This document shows positions 48,403 to 59,161 of a stretch of DNA of 64,000 nt, one piece after another; positions within the stretch are counted from its first letter, which is position 1; each line of letters opens with the position of its first letter. The stretch is from the NCBI RefSeq assembly GCF_904846715.1, contig NZ_CAJHBU010000001.1, positions 124,001 to 188,000 on the forward strand. Reading direction: 5' to 3'. This DNA comes from Psychrobacter vallis (GTDB lineage: Bacteria; Pseudomonadota; Gammaproteobacteria; Pseudomonadales; Moraxellaceae). The notes under the pieces were generated by a model, which did no database searches, was not told the origin of the DNA, and was given only the letters and a program-made list of their open reading frames with translations. The position numbers were made by a program, and so were the translations under genes.

Positions 48403-49863
48403 TTATGCACGCCGCCATGTCGTACCAGCACGGCTGTCTTCAAGCTCAATGCCAGCCTCTTTTAACTGCTCACGTATCTCATCGGCACGCGCAAAGTTTT
48501 TACTGATTTTGGCGTCTGCGCGCTCAGTGATGAGGCCATCAATAACAGCATCGGTTAAGCCGCTATCTGTCTGCTCACCAATCACTGCTTGCAAAAATTG
48601 CTGTACTGGCTGCTGTAAAATATTCAACACTTGTGCCAATGCTTTGAGTTGCTGCGCCAATTGCCAAGCCGTCTCCACGTCCTCAGCTTTAATCGCTTTA
48701 TTGATATCACGCGCCAGCCCGAACAACACACTAATAGCCGTAGAGCTGTTAAAATCATCGTTCATCGCTTTGATAAAATCTTGCCCAGTTGCGCTAACAT
48801 AGGCATCATTTATCAACGCCTCATCAATTGTTAAGGTCTGCTCTTTTTGCTGTTCCGCCAATTTGAGCGCGTTGTATAATCTGCTTAGGCTATTATGTGC
48901 TTCATCCAATGCGCTATCAGAGAAGTTTACTTGGCTGCGATAATGGCTCGATAATAAGAAAAATCGCACGGTTTCAGGCAAGTACTTCGCCATCACGTCG
49001 CGAATAGTTGCAAAATTGCCTAGTGACTTAGACATTTTTTCGCCATCGACATTGATAAAGCCGACGTGCATCCAGTTACGTGCGTATTCACAACCAGTCG
49101 CGGCTTCAGACTGAGCGATCTCGTTTTCATGATGCGGGAATTGTAAATCATGACCACCACCATGAATATCAAAGGTGTTGCCTAGGCACTTAGTTGACAT
49201 CGCCGAACATTCAATATGCCAACCCGGACGCCCTTGTCCCCACGGTGATGCCCACTGCGGCTCATCAGGTTTTGCCGCTTTCCACAAGACAAAGTCAAAC
49301 GGATTGCGTTTATTGTTTTCGACATCGACTCTCGAACCTGCCTGCATATCGTCTAAATTGCGCTTTGATAATTTGCCATAATCGGCAAAACTATCGACCG
49401 CATAATAGACATCGCCATTGTCTCCTGCATACGCATAGTTACCCGTGACTAGCGTCCCAATCATTTGTTGCATCTCGTTGATGTGATCGGTCGCACGTGG
49501 CTCGGCATCAGGCGATAAGCAGCCAAGCGCAGAAAAATCTTCGTGCATCGCGTCAATAAAGCGCTGCGTTAATGCGCCAATTTCCTCACCATTTTCGTTC
49601 GCACGGGCGATGATTTTGTCATCGATATCGGTAATATTACGCACATAATTGACGTCATAACCCAATTGTGTCAGCCAGCGTACTGCCATATCAAAGCCAA
49701 TCATCATCCGAGCATGACCAATATGACAATAATCATAGACAGTCATGCCGCACACATACATGCCAACCTGTCCTGCTTTGAGTGGTACAAACTGACGCTT
49801 GCCGCCAGTCATTGAATCATAGATGGCAAGCTGAGACATCGCATCGGCAAAGGGTGTGGTCAT
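48403..49863 (-). CDS. cysS: Cysteinyl-tRNA synthetase
   Basis: Class I synthetase, 486 residues. HIGH is at 47-50 ([13 protein letters not shown]) and KMSKS at 276-280. Zinc ligands include the Cys of VCGMTVYD, the Cys of [11 protein letters not shown] and the [15 protein letters not shown] stretch. The C-terminal DALR-type domain and a basic end close the protein. Monocistronic, with a terminator behind and a short inverted-repeat element in the upstream gap. Confidence 0.97.
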   Translation of the reverse strand: MTTPFADAMSQLAIYDSMTGGKRQFVPLKAGQVGMYVCGMTVYDYCHIGHARMMIGFDMAVRWLTQLGYDVNYVRNITDIDDKIIARANENGEEIGALTQRFIDAMHEDFSALGCLSPDAEPRATDHINEMQQMIGTLVTGNYAYAGDNGDVYYAVDSFADYGKLSKRNLDDMQAGSRVDVENNKRNPFDFVLWKAAKPDEPQWASPWGQGRPGWHIECSAMSTKCLGNTFDIHGGGHDLQFPHHENEIAQSEAATGCEYARNWMHVGFINVDGEKMSKSLGNFATIRDVMAKYLPETVRFFLLSSHYRSQVNFSDSALDEAHNSLSRLYNALKLAEQQKEQTLTIDEALINDAYVSATGQDFIKAMNDDFNSSTAISVLFGLARDINKAIKAEDVETAWQLAQQLKALAQVLNILQQPVQQFLQAVIGEQTDSGLTDAVIDGLITERADAKISKNFARADEIREQLKEAGIELEDSRAGTTWRRA

Positions 49864-49956
49864 AGTGGAAAAGCCTTTTTATTAAAAGTATAAAGAACAA
49901 AATGAAATATTAAGGAGCTACAGTTGTCCATAAACAAAAAATTTACAACCATTGTA

Positions 49957-50031
49957 TAGGGCGTGTTCGATTATTCGACTATTCGACTATGGCACTGACA
50001 GTACCTATTTGTGAATATCAAACACGCCCTA
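49957..50031. repeat. Short inverted-repeat element, family 2, copy 2
   Basis: 75 bp with ends TAGGGCGTGTT and AACACGCCCTA, perfect 11-bp inverted repeats, also TA-flanked. The interior contains a small tandem repeat of ATTCGACT. It lies between cysS and the cobalamin adenosyltransferase gene. Confidence 0.65.
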
Positions 50032-50151
50032 GTCAATATAAAAGAGAGCCAGCCAAAATTTAACCCATTATCTTAGCGAAAACAGCCATAAAATACTACA
50101 ATGGGCGCGCAACTAATATCATTCAATCATAAAAATAGTTAAGGAATCGCT

Positions 50152-50793
50152 ATGGGCAATCGTTTAAGCAAAATATACACTCGTACTGGAGATGATGGTA
50201 GTACGGGTATGGCAGATGGCAGCCGCCTCAGTAAAACAGACACGATATTCAACGTCATGGGTGATATCGACGAGCTCAACTCACATATCGGTTTGGTACG
50301 CGCCCATTTGGCACAAGCCGTAAAAGACAACGAGACACCAAATAAAAAACAACTCCCTGAACATTTGCAATCCCAACCAGCGTTAGATTTTGCACAAGCC
50401 TTGGTCATCATTCAGCATTTGTTGTTTAATATTGGTGGTGAGCTGGCGATGCCAGAATATGAAGGCGTGAATGCCACTCATATTGATTGGTTAGAGCAGC
50501 AGATTGATGCCATGAATACTTTTCTACCACCATTAAAAGATTTTATCTTACCGACAGGTTCGGTATTGGTCAGTCAGTTACATGTGGCGCGTAGCGTGTG
50601 CCGTCGGGCTGAGCGCCAAGCCGTTCTGTTACAGCAGCAACAGCCTCAAGCAATTCGTCCGACTGCGGTGAGCCTTATCAACCGCTTATCCGATTGGCTG
50701 TTTGTTGCTGCTCGCTTTTGCACTGATCCCAAGCAAGTTGCTGAAGTACTTTGGGACAGCCAAGTGTTACAAAAACTCGCTAATGATAAATAG
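50152..50793 (+). CDS. Cob(I)alamin adenosyltransferase, PduO type
   Basis: Transfers the adenosyl group of ATP to cob(I)alamin. 213 residues. The N-terminal KIYTRTGDDGSTGMADGSRLSK is the ATP-binding signature. GDIDELNSHIGLVRAH and FILPTGSVLVSQLHVARSVCRRAERQAV complete the trimer active site with its catalytic Arg and the salt-bridge Asp/Arg. AAGGAA precedes the ATG. No cobalamin-dependent mutase or diol dehydratase lies nearby. Methylmalonyl-CoA handling of the propionyl-CoA made by the valine operon would be one use, but that is inference. Confidence 0.92.
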   Translation: MGNRLSKIYTRTGDDGSTGMADGSRLSKTDTIFNVMGDIDELNSHIGLVRAHLAQAVKDNETPNKKQLPEHLQSQPALDFAQALVIIQHLLFNIGGELAMPEYEGVNATHIDWLEQQIDAMNTFLPPLKDFILPTGSVLVSQLHVARSVCRRAERQAVLLQQQQPQAIRPTAVSLINRLSDWLFVAARFCTDPKQVAEVLWDSQVLQKLANDK

Positions 50794-50835
50794 CTGTATT
50801 TAATAATGCTACGATATCGAGCCGTCGTCATAAGT

Positions 50836-50871
50836 TAAAAAAGCCCGCAACGTTGACGCTGCGGGCTTTTT
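50836..50871. terminator. Bidirectional terminator, adenosyltransferase / lipoprotein genes
   Basis: The stem AAAAGCCCGCA / TGCGGGCTTTT lies between convergent genes, with A- and T-runs on both sides. Confidence 0.9.
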
Positions 50872-50929
50872 ATTGACTTGGTATTACTGCTTAACTATTT
50901 ATAAGCAGTATTGGTATTAACCCAACTTA

Positions 50930-51847
50930 TTAATAAGTAGCGCTTTCATCTTCAATAATAACCATGTCGATGCTTTCATCATTAGGCACGACTTTTGGTA
51001 CGGCAGGCGTTTTAGGATTGGAGGTTGCCCCATTGCTTTCGTTAGAACTGCTTTGATTGTTATTCACAGTTGGCGGCGTAGCAGGACGAGTCGGCTCAAC
51101 TGGGTTGGTTACTCTAGGCTGACGAACGGGTGCTGACTCACTGTCATTGTCTTGTGCAGATTCACGGCGCTCCGCGGCACGTTCTGCACGCTCCTCATCC
51201 ATAGCTGACTGGAATACAGACCCTGCCATCACATCCGCCACAACGGTAATCAATGCTGGCTGTCCAGCAATACGTGTACGTACTTGACCACCTTGAGTGC
51301 CAACAACATAGGTAAAGGCGTCATCAACGAGCATATTGTTATTGATACGAATATTGTTTTGCGCCAAACGCGATTGCAGGCTTGGCTGGTTATTTGCCGC
51401 TTGTACTTGGCTGGCTTGATACAAATCTTCGCTCGGCAACGTCATACTAACGCTAGCCTGACAAGTCGTCATACCATTGTTATTGGTGTCTTGTAAGATC
51501 GCCGCATTTTGTACATCAATGACAACGCTATTGGTCTTGTCAGTAATGCTGCCACTACTTAGATCGATTTCTGCCTCATTTGCATAGTCGGCAGCCAGCG
51601 ATTGTGCTTGCTGATTGAGCGTATTTCTTAGCGCTGCTTTGAGACGATCTTGCACCATTGGGTCATCACAACTGACCGCAGTAGCAGCAGTATCCTCAGT
51701 GTCTACTGAGTCTTGTTCTGTTAATTCCGCTGTCTCAGTGGTATCTTCTTTCTCTGAGCGATCGCAGCCTGTCAGCACCAAACCACATACTATGCCAATT
51801 CCAGCAACTTTCTGCCACTTGCTCAAACTCTTATTTGCTACGCTCAT
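50930..51847 (-). CDS. Hypothetical lipoprotein
   Basis: 305 residues. The lipoprotein signal ends in LTGC (Cys28), followed by an acidic Glu/Asp/Thr linker. A folded-looking region spans residues ~58-215 and starts SCDDPMVQDRLKAALRNTL. It has two similar-looking cysteine-containing stretches (SCDDP; TTCQASVSMTL). The tail after residue 225 is disordered and Pro/Asn/Ser-rich. Not a family I recognise; related proteins are probably common in Moraxellaceae. Membrane-anchored in the periplasm or outer membrane. Confidence 0.72.
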   Translation of the reverse strand: MSVANKSLSKWQKVAGIGIVCGLVLTGCDRSEKEDTTETAELTEQDSVDTEDTAATAVSCDDPMVQDRLKAALRNTLNQQAQSLAADYANEAEIDLSSGSITDKTNSVVIDVQNAAILQDTNNNGMTTCQASVSMTLPSEDLYQASQVQAANNQPSLQSRLAQNNIRINNNMLVDDAFTYVVGTQGGQVRTRIAGQPALITVVADVMAGSVFQSAMDEERAERAAERRESAQDNDSESAPVRQPRVTNPVEPTRPATPPTVNNNQSSSNESNGATSNPKTPAVPKVVPNDESIDMVIIEDESATY

Positions 51848-52279
51848 GTTTATCTTGCTCCCAATTTACTATTCGTACCGCCACTGATGGTCAGTGTTTA
51901 ACGTTCAAACCACAACCTTAAAGATTATCGGTTTAAAAACCACATTATTATACGGTGTTTAGATTAAATGGTCATTAGTGTAGCCTATGGATATACAAAT
52001 AACGCCCCCATTGTGAACAAAACCTGCAATTGGTTGCAAAAACATAACAAACCCGCCTCTATAAAGCTGCTTAAAAAATACTCTTAAGCTGTCATCATCG
52101 AAAAATACGCTATACAAATGATATAAAATCCACAAATCTACACCAAAATAATGGCTTGTATGCGCTCTAGCCTTAGTGAAAAAGTTACAGAAAATTTTTT
52201 TTGAATCGGCAAATTTCATTAGACGAGCTAAGTATGACGATATATGCTTACGGCTAAAAACAGGCTAGAGCCGATACAT
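51848..52279. other. Intergenic region upstream of lipoprotein and GDPD genes
   Basis: 432 bp. An 86-codon minus-strand frame (51959-52219) exists but lacks a ribosome binding site and recognisable composition, so it is not called. Otherwise AT-rich divergent promoter region. Confidence 0.4.
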
Positions 52280-53008
52280 ATGATAAATCTTGGAAATACG
52301 CGATTATTGGGTCATCGCGGTGCTCGTGGCGAGGCGTTAGAAAACACATTTGCAGGCTTTCAATATGCCCAGCGTCTTAAGCCACAAGGCTTGACGGGGG
52401 TGGAGTTCGATGTGCAATTAAGCGGCGATGGCCGTTTGGTCGTGTTTCATGATGATGATTTGGCGCGCATGTGTGGTCAGCAATCACGCGTTGATCAATT
52501 AAGTATGATTGAGATCCAGCGTCATTTGCAATTCAAGCATCGAATTATTGCATTGGCCGATATAGCGCCCATATTGGCTGACTTTAGTTACATTGAGCTG
52601 GAAATTAAGACCCACTGCCGTACTGATTACAGCAAACTCATTAAGGCTTTGACACACGATCTAACTGACAGCCCATTTGCCAGCCTTCCCATTGTTCTGA
52701 CCAGCTTTGATGTGGAGCTACATACGCGGCTGCAAAGCAACAAACTATTGAGGCATATTCCACGTGGCTTGTTGATTCGCACACCTGAGACATTGATACT
52801 TGCACCGAATACGGCCTTGCAACTTGACTGTGTGCAGCTGGGCATCCACTACCCTCTCCTGAGTCAAGCTGTCATTAAAAATAGCCACCGTTATGGCTTG
52901 CCAGTGAGTGCGTGGACAGTCAACGATATCGACACCATTAAACAGCTAATAAAATGGCAAACTGACGTCATTATCACGGACTTCCCAAGTCATTTATTAC
53001 TAAAATAA
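52280..53008 (+). CDS. Glycerophosphodiester phosphodiesterase
   Basis: TIM-barrel enzyme hydrolysing glycerophosphodiesters to glycerol-3-phosphate and an alcohol. LLGHRGARGEALENTFAGF holds the catalytic His/Arg/Glu. GVEFDVQLSGDGRLVVFHDDDLARM supplies the metal Glu/Asp and second His. YIELEIKT and VSAWTVNDIDTIKQL match later barrel motifs. No signal peptide, so the cytosolic (UgpQ-like) form is likely. Start taken at 52280; an in-frame ATG at 52244 is possible, and neither has a strong ribosome binding site. Confidence 0.9.
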   Translation: MINLGNTRLLGHRGARGEALENTFAGFQYAQRLKPQGLTGVEFDVQLSGDGRLVVFHDDDLARMCGQQSRVDQLSMIEIQRHLQFKHRIIALADIAPILADFSYIELEIKTHCRTDYSKLIKALTHDLTDSPFASLPIVLTSFDVELHTRLQSNKLLRHIPRGLLIRTPETLILAPNTALQLDCVQLGIHYPLLSQAVIKNSHRYGLPVSAWTVNDIDTIKQLIKWQTDVIITDFPSHLLLK

Positions 53009-53232
53009 TAAATCTATCCTACATTGCATTTGTCTAACACAGCCTACATATCTATCGTGTTTCTTACACTTTTACCCCATGCCTGATAAGTCACCGATTA
53101 TTTTTGTGAATACATTCTATAATTGATACAAGTTATTGTTATTTAGCAATATTTTTATAGTGTATAAGTGTTCACTTTATTAGTTATTTAAGGTACTATA
53201 GAGGCTTAAATTAATACCGCTAGGGATATTAT

Positions 53233-54636
53233 ATGATTGCAAAAAAAGCACTTGGCTTCCCGCTTAAAGGCTTACGTTTCGCTATCAAATCTGGTGACAC
53301 GCTTGTCAAAGCTGCCAGCATTCAAGTCACACGTTTTAAGACGCGTTTTGACGAGAATAAAACGAAAAACTCACTCGATGAGCAGCCTGTTGCCAAACGC
53401 AACTACGCTGATACTGCCGATCAAATCGATACTTCTAGTAAAGAAGCATCCATCGATATGCGTGAGTTTGAGTTTACAAAAGCACCGATCAACTGGATTC
53501 CAGCGACTATCTTGGTAGCCACGCCTATTGCTGCCGCTATTATCACGCCATGGTATTTGTTTACTCATGACGTTAGCGCGCCAGTTTGGGGGGTGTTTGG
53601 TGCCTTTATGGTGTGGACAGGTATCAGTATTACTGCTGGTTATCATCGTCTATTGTCGCATCGTGCTTATAAAGCACATCCAGTGGTAAAGAACTTTTTA
53701 TTACTTGGTTCTACCCTAGCGGTGCAAGGCTCTGCGTTTGACTGGGTCTCTGGTCACCGTACCCATCATCGTCATGTTGATGACCGTTTAGACGATCCTT
53801 ATTCAGCGAAACGCGGATTTTGGTTTAGTCACATGGGTTGGATGCTGCGCAATTATCCTAGTGGTAAGTTTGACTACAAAAACATTCCTGATCTAACCAA
53901 AGACAAAACCCTACGTATTCAGCATAAGTATTATGGTCTGTGGGTAGTCGCATTGAACGTCGGTATGGTCGCTGCTATTGGCTGGCTACTTGGTGATGTA
54001 TGGGGCACATTGGTCATCGTTGGTTTGTTGCGTTTGGTATTGACCCATCACTTTACCTTTTTCATCAACTCTTTATGTCATATGTTTGGTACGCGCCCAT
54101 ATACTGACACCAATAGTGCTCGTGATAACTTCTTCTTAGCACTTGTGACTTGGGGTGAGGGTTATCATAACTATCATCATTTCTTCCAATACGACTATCG
54201 TAACGGCGTAAAATGGTGGCAATATGATCCAACCAAATGGTTGATTGCTGGCTTATCAAAACTTGGCTTAACCACCGAGCTACGTACGGTTGATGATACG
54301 ACCATTAAACATGCTGAAGTACAGATGCAGTTTAAGAAAGCTCAACAACAGATTGATACGGCAGCAGTGAGTGGCCTTGATCTTCCTCATGCGATGAAAA
54401 CATTCCAAGATCGCATTAAGTTTGAATACGATGCTTTCACGCAAACGGTTGAAGAGTGGCAAGCACTAAAAGCCAAAACTATCGAGCTAAAAAAGACAGA
54501 GTTTGCTGATCGTTTGCATGAAGTTGACGATAAATTGAAGCATGATTATGCTAAGATTGAACAGAAAATACTTGAGCACAATAGCAATCTAAAAACAGCG
54601 TTTCGCTCTATTGGTCAAAACACCAAAGCTGCTTAA
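53233..54636 (+). CDS. Membrane fatty acid desaturase (acyl-CoA delta-9 type) with C-terminal helical tail
   Basis: 467 residues. Di-iron histidine boxes: HRLLSH (138-143), HRTHHRH (175-181) and HNYHH (312-316). They are set among four membrane helices (WIPATILVATPIAAAIITPW, GVFGAFMVWTGISIT, VVALNVGMVAAIGWLLG, TLVIVGLLRLVLTHHF). This is the stearoyl-CoA-desaturase-like pattern that makes palmitoleate and oleate, useful for cold membranes. Residues 1-75 are a charged cytosolic lead. Residues ~350-467 form a charged, probably coiled-coil tail not needed for the fold and absent from many relatives. Confidence 0.9.
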   Translation: MIAKKALGFPLKGLRFAIKSGDTLVKAASIQVTRFKTRFDENKTKNSLDEQPVAKRNYADTADQIDTSSKEASIDMREFEFTKAPINWIPATILVATPIAAAIITPWYLFTHDVSAPVWGVFGAFMVWTGISITAGYHRLLSHRAYKAHPVVKNFLLLGSTLAVQGSAFDWVSGHRTHHRHVDDRLDDPYSAKRGFWFSHMGWMLRNYPSGKFDYKNIPDLTKDKTLRIQHKYYGLWVVALNVGMVAAIGWLLGDVWGTLVIVGLLRLVLTHHFTFFINSLCHMFGTRPYTDTNSARDNFFLALVTWGEGYHNYHHFFQYDYRNGVKWWQYDPTKWLIAGLSKLGLTTELRTVDDTTIKHAEVQMQFKKAQQQIDTAAVSGLDLPHAMKTFQDRIKFEYDAFTQTVEEWQALKAKTIELKKTEFADRLHEVDDKLKHDYAKIEQKILEHNSNLKTAFRSIGQNTKAA

Positions 54637-54673
54637 ATGCTAATCATCAGACACTCTATTTGACGTTTCTCCT

Positions 54674-54707
54674 TCCCTCTATCTGCAACAGATAGAGGGA
54701 TTTTTTT
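54674..54707 (+). terminator. Terminator of the desaturase gene
   Basis: The 11-bp perfect stem CCCTCTATCTG / CAGATAGAGGG with a 3-base loop is followed by seven T's. Confidence 0.92.
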
Positions 54708-54857
54708 GTATATGATTTTATAATTCTTTAATAAAAACAGATGAATCATTATAGATTACAAGAGATGGACAGAGTGAAACGCCGCTCTATCAAGGCTATG
54801 CTATAGTAAGTTTCTGACTTTATAATTCGATTTTATACTTCAATAGGAACGGCTTTT

Positions 54858-56324
54858 ATGCGTTATCAAAACAGCTATATCCACTTGGACACGCGCCTTT
54901 ATCATGAGCAGCCGCCTACGCCATTAGACAATCCGCGCGCTGGTCATTTCAACGTGCAGGTTGCAGAGCAGTTGGGTTGGACGGGCGATGATGTGTTAAT
55001 GTCGCGCTGGGTGGAAATCCTTGCTGGTCAATATGTTCCAGCTGAATTTAAACCGCTGGCCATGGCCTATGCGGGTCATCAATTTGGTCAATGGGCTGGC
55101 CAATTGGGTGATGGACGCGGTTTATTAATGGCACAAGTGCTGGATAATGACGGTCAGCCACAAGACTTGCATCTCAAAGGCATTGGTTTGACACCCTACT
55201 CACGAATGGGTGATGGGCGCGCGGTGCTGCGTAGCACTATTCGGGAGTATCTGTGTGGTCATGCCCTTACTCAGCTTGGTATTCCATCATCTAACGCCTT
55301 AGGTTTTGTGGTATCGGATACAAGAGTACGGCGCGAGCGTATGGAGGCGGGAGCCGCACTGATGCGGGTGGCTGACAGCCATATTCGCCTTGGTCATGTC
55401 GAGTGGATTGCCAGCTTTGCGCCTGATTTGCTCGCTGAATTTACTGATTATATGATTGACACTTACTATCCAGAATGCCGTGATAGCGATACACCCGTAC
55501 TGGCATTTTTGACAGCAGTGGTTGAGCGTACCGCGAAGATGATAGCGGACTGGCAGCTGATCGGCTTTGCCCATGGCGTCATGAATACTGATAACTTATC
55601 TATTACAGGCAGTACCTTAGATTTCGGGCCCTTTGGTTTTATGGAACGGTTCAATCCAGCGTGGATCAACAATCACTCTGATCATACAGGGCGCTATGCT
55701 TATCAAAACCAGCCCGCTATCGGTCATTGGAATCTCAATGTTTGGCTGCCCCATTTTATGCGCTTAGAAGGTGTCAATCGTGAAACGCTAGCAGATTGCT
55801 TGGCACCTTACGAGGCAACCTTTATGCAGCATTATCAGCAAGGACTGTGCCGTAAGCTTGGATTGCCACATGAAAAGGAAAGCTTAACCTTGGCGTTTGA
55901 ATGGTTGACCCTATTAGAAGACAACTTGCTTGATTATACCAATAGCTTTAGGGCGCTATTGGGTCTTGTGGCGCCAGACGAACACCCTTACGAGCAGCAT
56001 CTGCTGGCAACACTGACAACGGAGCTCAATCAGGAAGCACAAAAAGTTTGGCAAGACTGGTCAATAAATTATTTGGCACAAATAGAGCTTGTGTCTTTTG
56101 AACAAGCCATCAATGACATGCGAACCAACAATCCGGTTTATGTCTTGCGCAATAGTATGGCGCAGCGGGCTATCACAGCAGCAGAACAAGGTCAGTTTGA
56201 AGAGGTCAATCGAGTGTTCGATTTACTCGCCACTCCTTATACCGTCCAAAGTATTGCCACCGAGCTTGATATCATACCGCCTGCACCAGATGCACCGCAA
56301 ATGCCAATCAGTTGCTCATCCTAA
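54858..56324 (+). CDS. selO: Protein adenylyltransferase SelO (YdiU family)
   Basis: Pseudokinase-fold enzyme that transfers AMP to Ser/Thr/Tyr of target proteins, linked in E. coli to redox homeostasis. 488 residues, full length. Motifs: MAYAGHQFGQWAGQLGDGRG, the HLKGIGLTPYSRMGDGRAVLRS nucleotide loop, and GVMNTDNLSITGSTLDFGPFGFM with Asp245/Asn246 and Asp255 as the metal-binding set. It ends ISCSS, the bacterial cysteine version of the C-terminal redox tail rather than selenocysteine. Monocistronic. Confidence 0.95.
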   Translation: MRYQNSYIHLDTRLYHEQPPTPLDNPRAGHFNVQVAEQLGWTGDDVLMSRWVEILAGQYVPAEFKPLAMAYAGHQFGQWAGQLGDGRGLLMAQVLDNDGQPQDLHLKGIGLTPYSRMGDGRAVLRSTIREYLCGHALTQLGIPSSNALGFVVSDTRVRRERMEAGAALMRVADSHIRLGHVEWIASFAPDLLAEFTDYMIDTYYPECRDSDTPVLAFLTAVVERTAKMIADWQLIGFAHGVMNTDNLSITGSTLDFGPFGFMERFNPAWINNHSDHTGRYAYQNQPAIGHWNLNVWLPHFMRLEGVNRETLADCLAPYEATFMQHYQQGLCRKLGLPHEKESLTLAFEWLTLLEDNLLDYTNSFRALLGLVAPDEHPYEQHLLATLTTELNQEAQKVWQDWSINYLAQIELVSFEQAINDMRTNNPVYVLRNSMAQRAITAAEQGQFEEVNRVFDLLATPYTVQSIATELDIIPPAPDAPQMPISCSS

Positions 56325-56656
56325 TTGCTAATAGGGCGTGATAATAATAACAATAATATCGAGATTATGGTTGATATAAACCCACAGTCTTTAGTATTAT
56401 CAACTGGCGAAATGTTGAATATCATTTTAGTATATTATTCGTTTAATTCAACGCTATTGACTAGGCGATAAATTGCCAATAATGCTCAAACAGCGGTTTA
56501 TGCTAACGTGTTTTTGACCTAATATTCAATCGCCACTATTTATTTTTTACTGTCTTTATGCCCTTCAACTTTTATCATTCCATGATAGTTAAAGGGTGAG
56601 ACATATTTTTGGCACCATTTACATTATTCCAATTTATTCCAACCATGGCAATTATT
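56325..56656. other. Intergenic region between selO and maeB
   Basis: 332 bp of AT-rich sequence. TAGGGCGTG at 56332-56340 looks like a solo end of the family-2 repeats, but no partner end was found nearby. No gene apart from the possible upstream TTG start of maeB (56609). Confidence 0.4.
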
Positions 56657-58978
56657 ATGAATGACGATACCATTTTGAATACGGACAACCACAGTACAGA
56701 AAAAGAGCAGTTTGAACAAGCTGCCTTACATTATCATGAGTTCCCACGCCCGGGTAAAATCTCAGTTACTCCTATTAAACAGCTCGCCAACCAGCGCGAT
56801 CTAGCACTGGCCTATTCCCCTGGTGTGGCAGTGCCTTGTCTTGAGATTCAAAGAGATCCGACGTTAGCAGCTAAATATACAGCACGCAGCAACTTGGTTG
56901 GTGTCATCACCAACGGTACGGCGGTACTGGGTTTGGGTAATATCGGCCCATTGGCATCAAAACCTGTCATGGAAGGTAAAGGCGTTCTATTCAAAAAATT
57001 CGCAGGTATCGACGTTTTTGATATTGAAATTGCCCAAAACGATCCAGATAAGTTCATCGAGGCGGTTGCTTCTCTTGAACCTACCTTTGGTGGTATTAAC
57101 TTAGAAGACATCAAAGCGCCAGAGTGTTTCAAAATCGAGCGTGAATTGCGTAAACGCATGAACATTCCAGTGTTCCATGATGACCAACATGGTACGTCAA
57201 TCATTGTTGCAGCAGCGATGCTCAACGCTTTGTTGATTACTGGCAAAAAAATCGAAGAGATCAAAATTGTTTGTTCAGGCGCAGGCGCGGCAGCCATTTC
57301 TTGCCTAGACATTATTTGTGCACTTGGCGTGAATAAAAACAATGTCTTTGTTTCGGACTCACGCGGTATCATCAGCACCAGCCGCGAAAACCTTGACGAA
57401 ACCAAACAGCGCTATGCTCGTGAGACGACTGCGACCACTATCGAAGAAGTCATGGACGATGTTGATATGTTCCTAGGGCTATCTATGCCAGGTACATTAT
57501 CAGAAGATATGGTTCGCCGTATGGCAAAAGATCCTATCGTCTTTGCACTCGCCAACCCAACCCCTGAAATCATGCCAGAATTGGCGCACGCTGTGCGTCC
57601 AGACGTTATCATGGCAACAGGTCGCTCAGACTATCCAAACCAAGTAAACAACGCACTATGCTTCCCTTATATTTTCCGCGGCGCATTAGATGTTGGTGCC
57701 ACGACCGTTAATGAAGAGATGAAAGTGGCTTGTGTTAAAGCCATCGCTGCCATGGCACACGTCGAGGCCACACCAACCACCAGCGCCAGAAATATTGAAA
57801 AAATGCAACGTTTCGGTCGCGACTACTTAATCCCAGGCCCTCTAGAACCAAACTTAATCATTGAGATTGCTTCTGCTGTCGCTAAAGCAGCAATGGATTC
57901 AGGCGTTGCAACCTTACCTATCGATGACATTCAAGCGTATCGTCAGCGTTTGTCTGAGTTTGTTTATAACTCAGCGTTTGTGATGAAGCCTATTTTTGCT
58001 CGTGCCAAGTCAGCGCCAAAGCGTATTGTTTATTGTGAAGGTGAAGACAACAATGTACTGCTTGCTGTGCAAGTCGTCGTTGACGAACAACTGGCGAAAC
58101 CGATTTTGGTTGGTCGCCCTGCCGTCATTGAAGCCAATATCGAAAAACTGGGTCTACGTTTAAAGGATGGCGAGAACATCACTATTATTAATCAAGATGA
58201 TGATCCGCGCTACAAAGATTACTGGCAGGGTTATTACGAGAAAAACAAACGCCGCGGTGTCAGCATCGAGCTTGCACGTCGTGATGTCCGTCGCAAAACC
58301 ACCTTAATTGGTTCACTACTGGTTGACAATGGCGATGCAGATGGCATGATTTGTGGTACGTTCAGCCATTATCAACTGCACCTAGAATACGTTCAAAGTG
58401 TCATTGATAAAAAAGAAGGCGTTAATGACTTTTATGCGATGAATGCCATCTTAATGCAAGATCGCAATATCTTTATCGCTGATACTTATGTGCATGAAGA
58501 TCCAACAGCTGAACAGTTGGCTGAAATGACGGTATTAGCGGTCGATCAATTACGTCGCTTCGGTATCACCCCACGTGTCGCGCTGGTTTCACATTCTAAC
58601 TTTGGTGCTTCGAACCGTGCCAGCGCTGTCAAAATGCGTAAAGTGTACCAGTTACTAACTGATATGAAAGTAGACTTTGATTTTGAAGGTGAAATGCAAG
58701 GCGATGCGGCGCTTAACGAAATTATTCGTTCAAACCACATGCCATCAAGTCCACTAAAAGGTGCGGCAAACCTACTGATTTTACCAACGCTTGACGCATC
58801 AAATATTGCCTTTAACCTACTTAAGACGGCAACCAGCAGCGCTTCTATTGGTCCAATTCTGTTAGGCACCAGCAAACCAGTACATATTCTAACGCCATCA
58901 GCCACCGCACGTGGTGTCGTCAATATGACAGCCCTTGCAGTCACTGAAGCTCAAGACTTAGAAAACGAAAACCAGTAA
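56657..58978 (+). CDS. maeB: NADP-dependent malic enzyme, MaeB type
   Basis: Oxidative decarboxylation of malate to pyruvate with NADPH. About 773 residues: a malic enzyme domain ([41 protein letters not shown], the NADP fold [13 protein letters not shown]) to about residue 420, then a phosphotransacetylase-like regulatory domain ([20 protein letters not shown] through [14 protein letters not shown]). That domain senses acetyl-CoA in relatives. Start at 56657 follows the conserved beginning. A TTG at 56609 is the only upstream codon with a Shine-Dalgarno-like GGTGAG, but it would add a hydrophobic lead of 16 residues. Confidence 0.94.
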   Translation: MNDDTILNTDNHSTEKEQFEQAALHYHEFPRPGKISVTPIKQLANQRDLALAYSPGVAVPCLEIQRDPTLAAKYTARSNLVGVITNGTAVLGLGNIGPLASKPVMEGKGVLFKKFAGIDVFDIEIAQNDPDKFIEAVASLEPTFGGINLEDIKAPECFKIERELRKRMNIPVFHDDQHGTSIIVAAAMLNALLITGKKIEEIKIVCSGAGAAAISCLDIICALGVNKNNVFVSDSRGIISTSRENLDETKQRYARETTATTIEEVMDDVDMFLGLSMPGTLSEDMVRRMAKDPIVFALANPTPEIMPELAHAVRPDVIMATGRSDYPNQVNNALCFPYIFRGALDVGATTVNEEMKVACVKAIAAMAHVEATPTTSARNIEKMQRFGRDYLIPGPLEPNLIIEIASAVAKAAMDSGVATLPIDDIQAYRQRLSEFVYNSAFVMKPIFARAKSAPKRIVYCEGEDNNVLLAVQVVVDEQLAKPILVGRPAVIEANIEKLGLRLKDGENITIINQDDDPRYKDYWQGYYEKNKRRGVSIELARRDVRRKTTLIGSLLVDNGDADGMICGTFSHYQLHLEYVQSVIDKKEGVNDFYAMNAILMQDRNIFIADTYVHEDPTAEQLAEMTVLAVDQLRRFGITPRVALVSHSNFGASNRASAVKMRKVYQLLTDMKVDFDFEGEMQGDAALNEIIRSNHMPSSPLKGAANLLILPTLDASNIAFNLLKTATSSASIGPILLGTSKPVHILTPSATARGVVNMTALAVTEAQDLENENQ

Positions 58979-59018
58979 TATATGACACACATCATAAAAG
59001 TGTGCGCATATTATTAAA

Positions 59019-59050
59019 AGGGTCTCTATAACTTATTAATAGAGACCCTC
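59019..59050 (+). terminator. Hairpin after maeB
   Basis: The 11-bp stem AGGGTCTCTAT / ATAGAGACCCT has no T-run and sits just upstream of a canonical terminator. Confidence 0.5.
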
Positions 59051-59059
59051 TGCTATACT

Positions 59060-59100
59060 AAAACCAGTCAATGCTATCAAGGCATCGACTGGTTTTTTTT
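59060..59100 (+). terminator. Terminator of maeB
   Basis: The stem AAACCAGTC / GACTGGTTT, with a further ATGC/GCAT pairing, is followed by eight T's. Confidence 0.88.
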
Positions 59101-59161
59101 GATCAGTTTTCATGGCATGACTTAATATCAGCAATAACTTATTCAATAAGAAGAGAACAGT

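Noticed and set aside
51959-52219. 86-codon minus-strand open frame in a divergent intergenic region
   Set aside because: No ribosome binding site, no recognisable domain, and Phe/Ile/Tyr-rich composition typical of AT-rich non-coding DNA.
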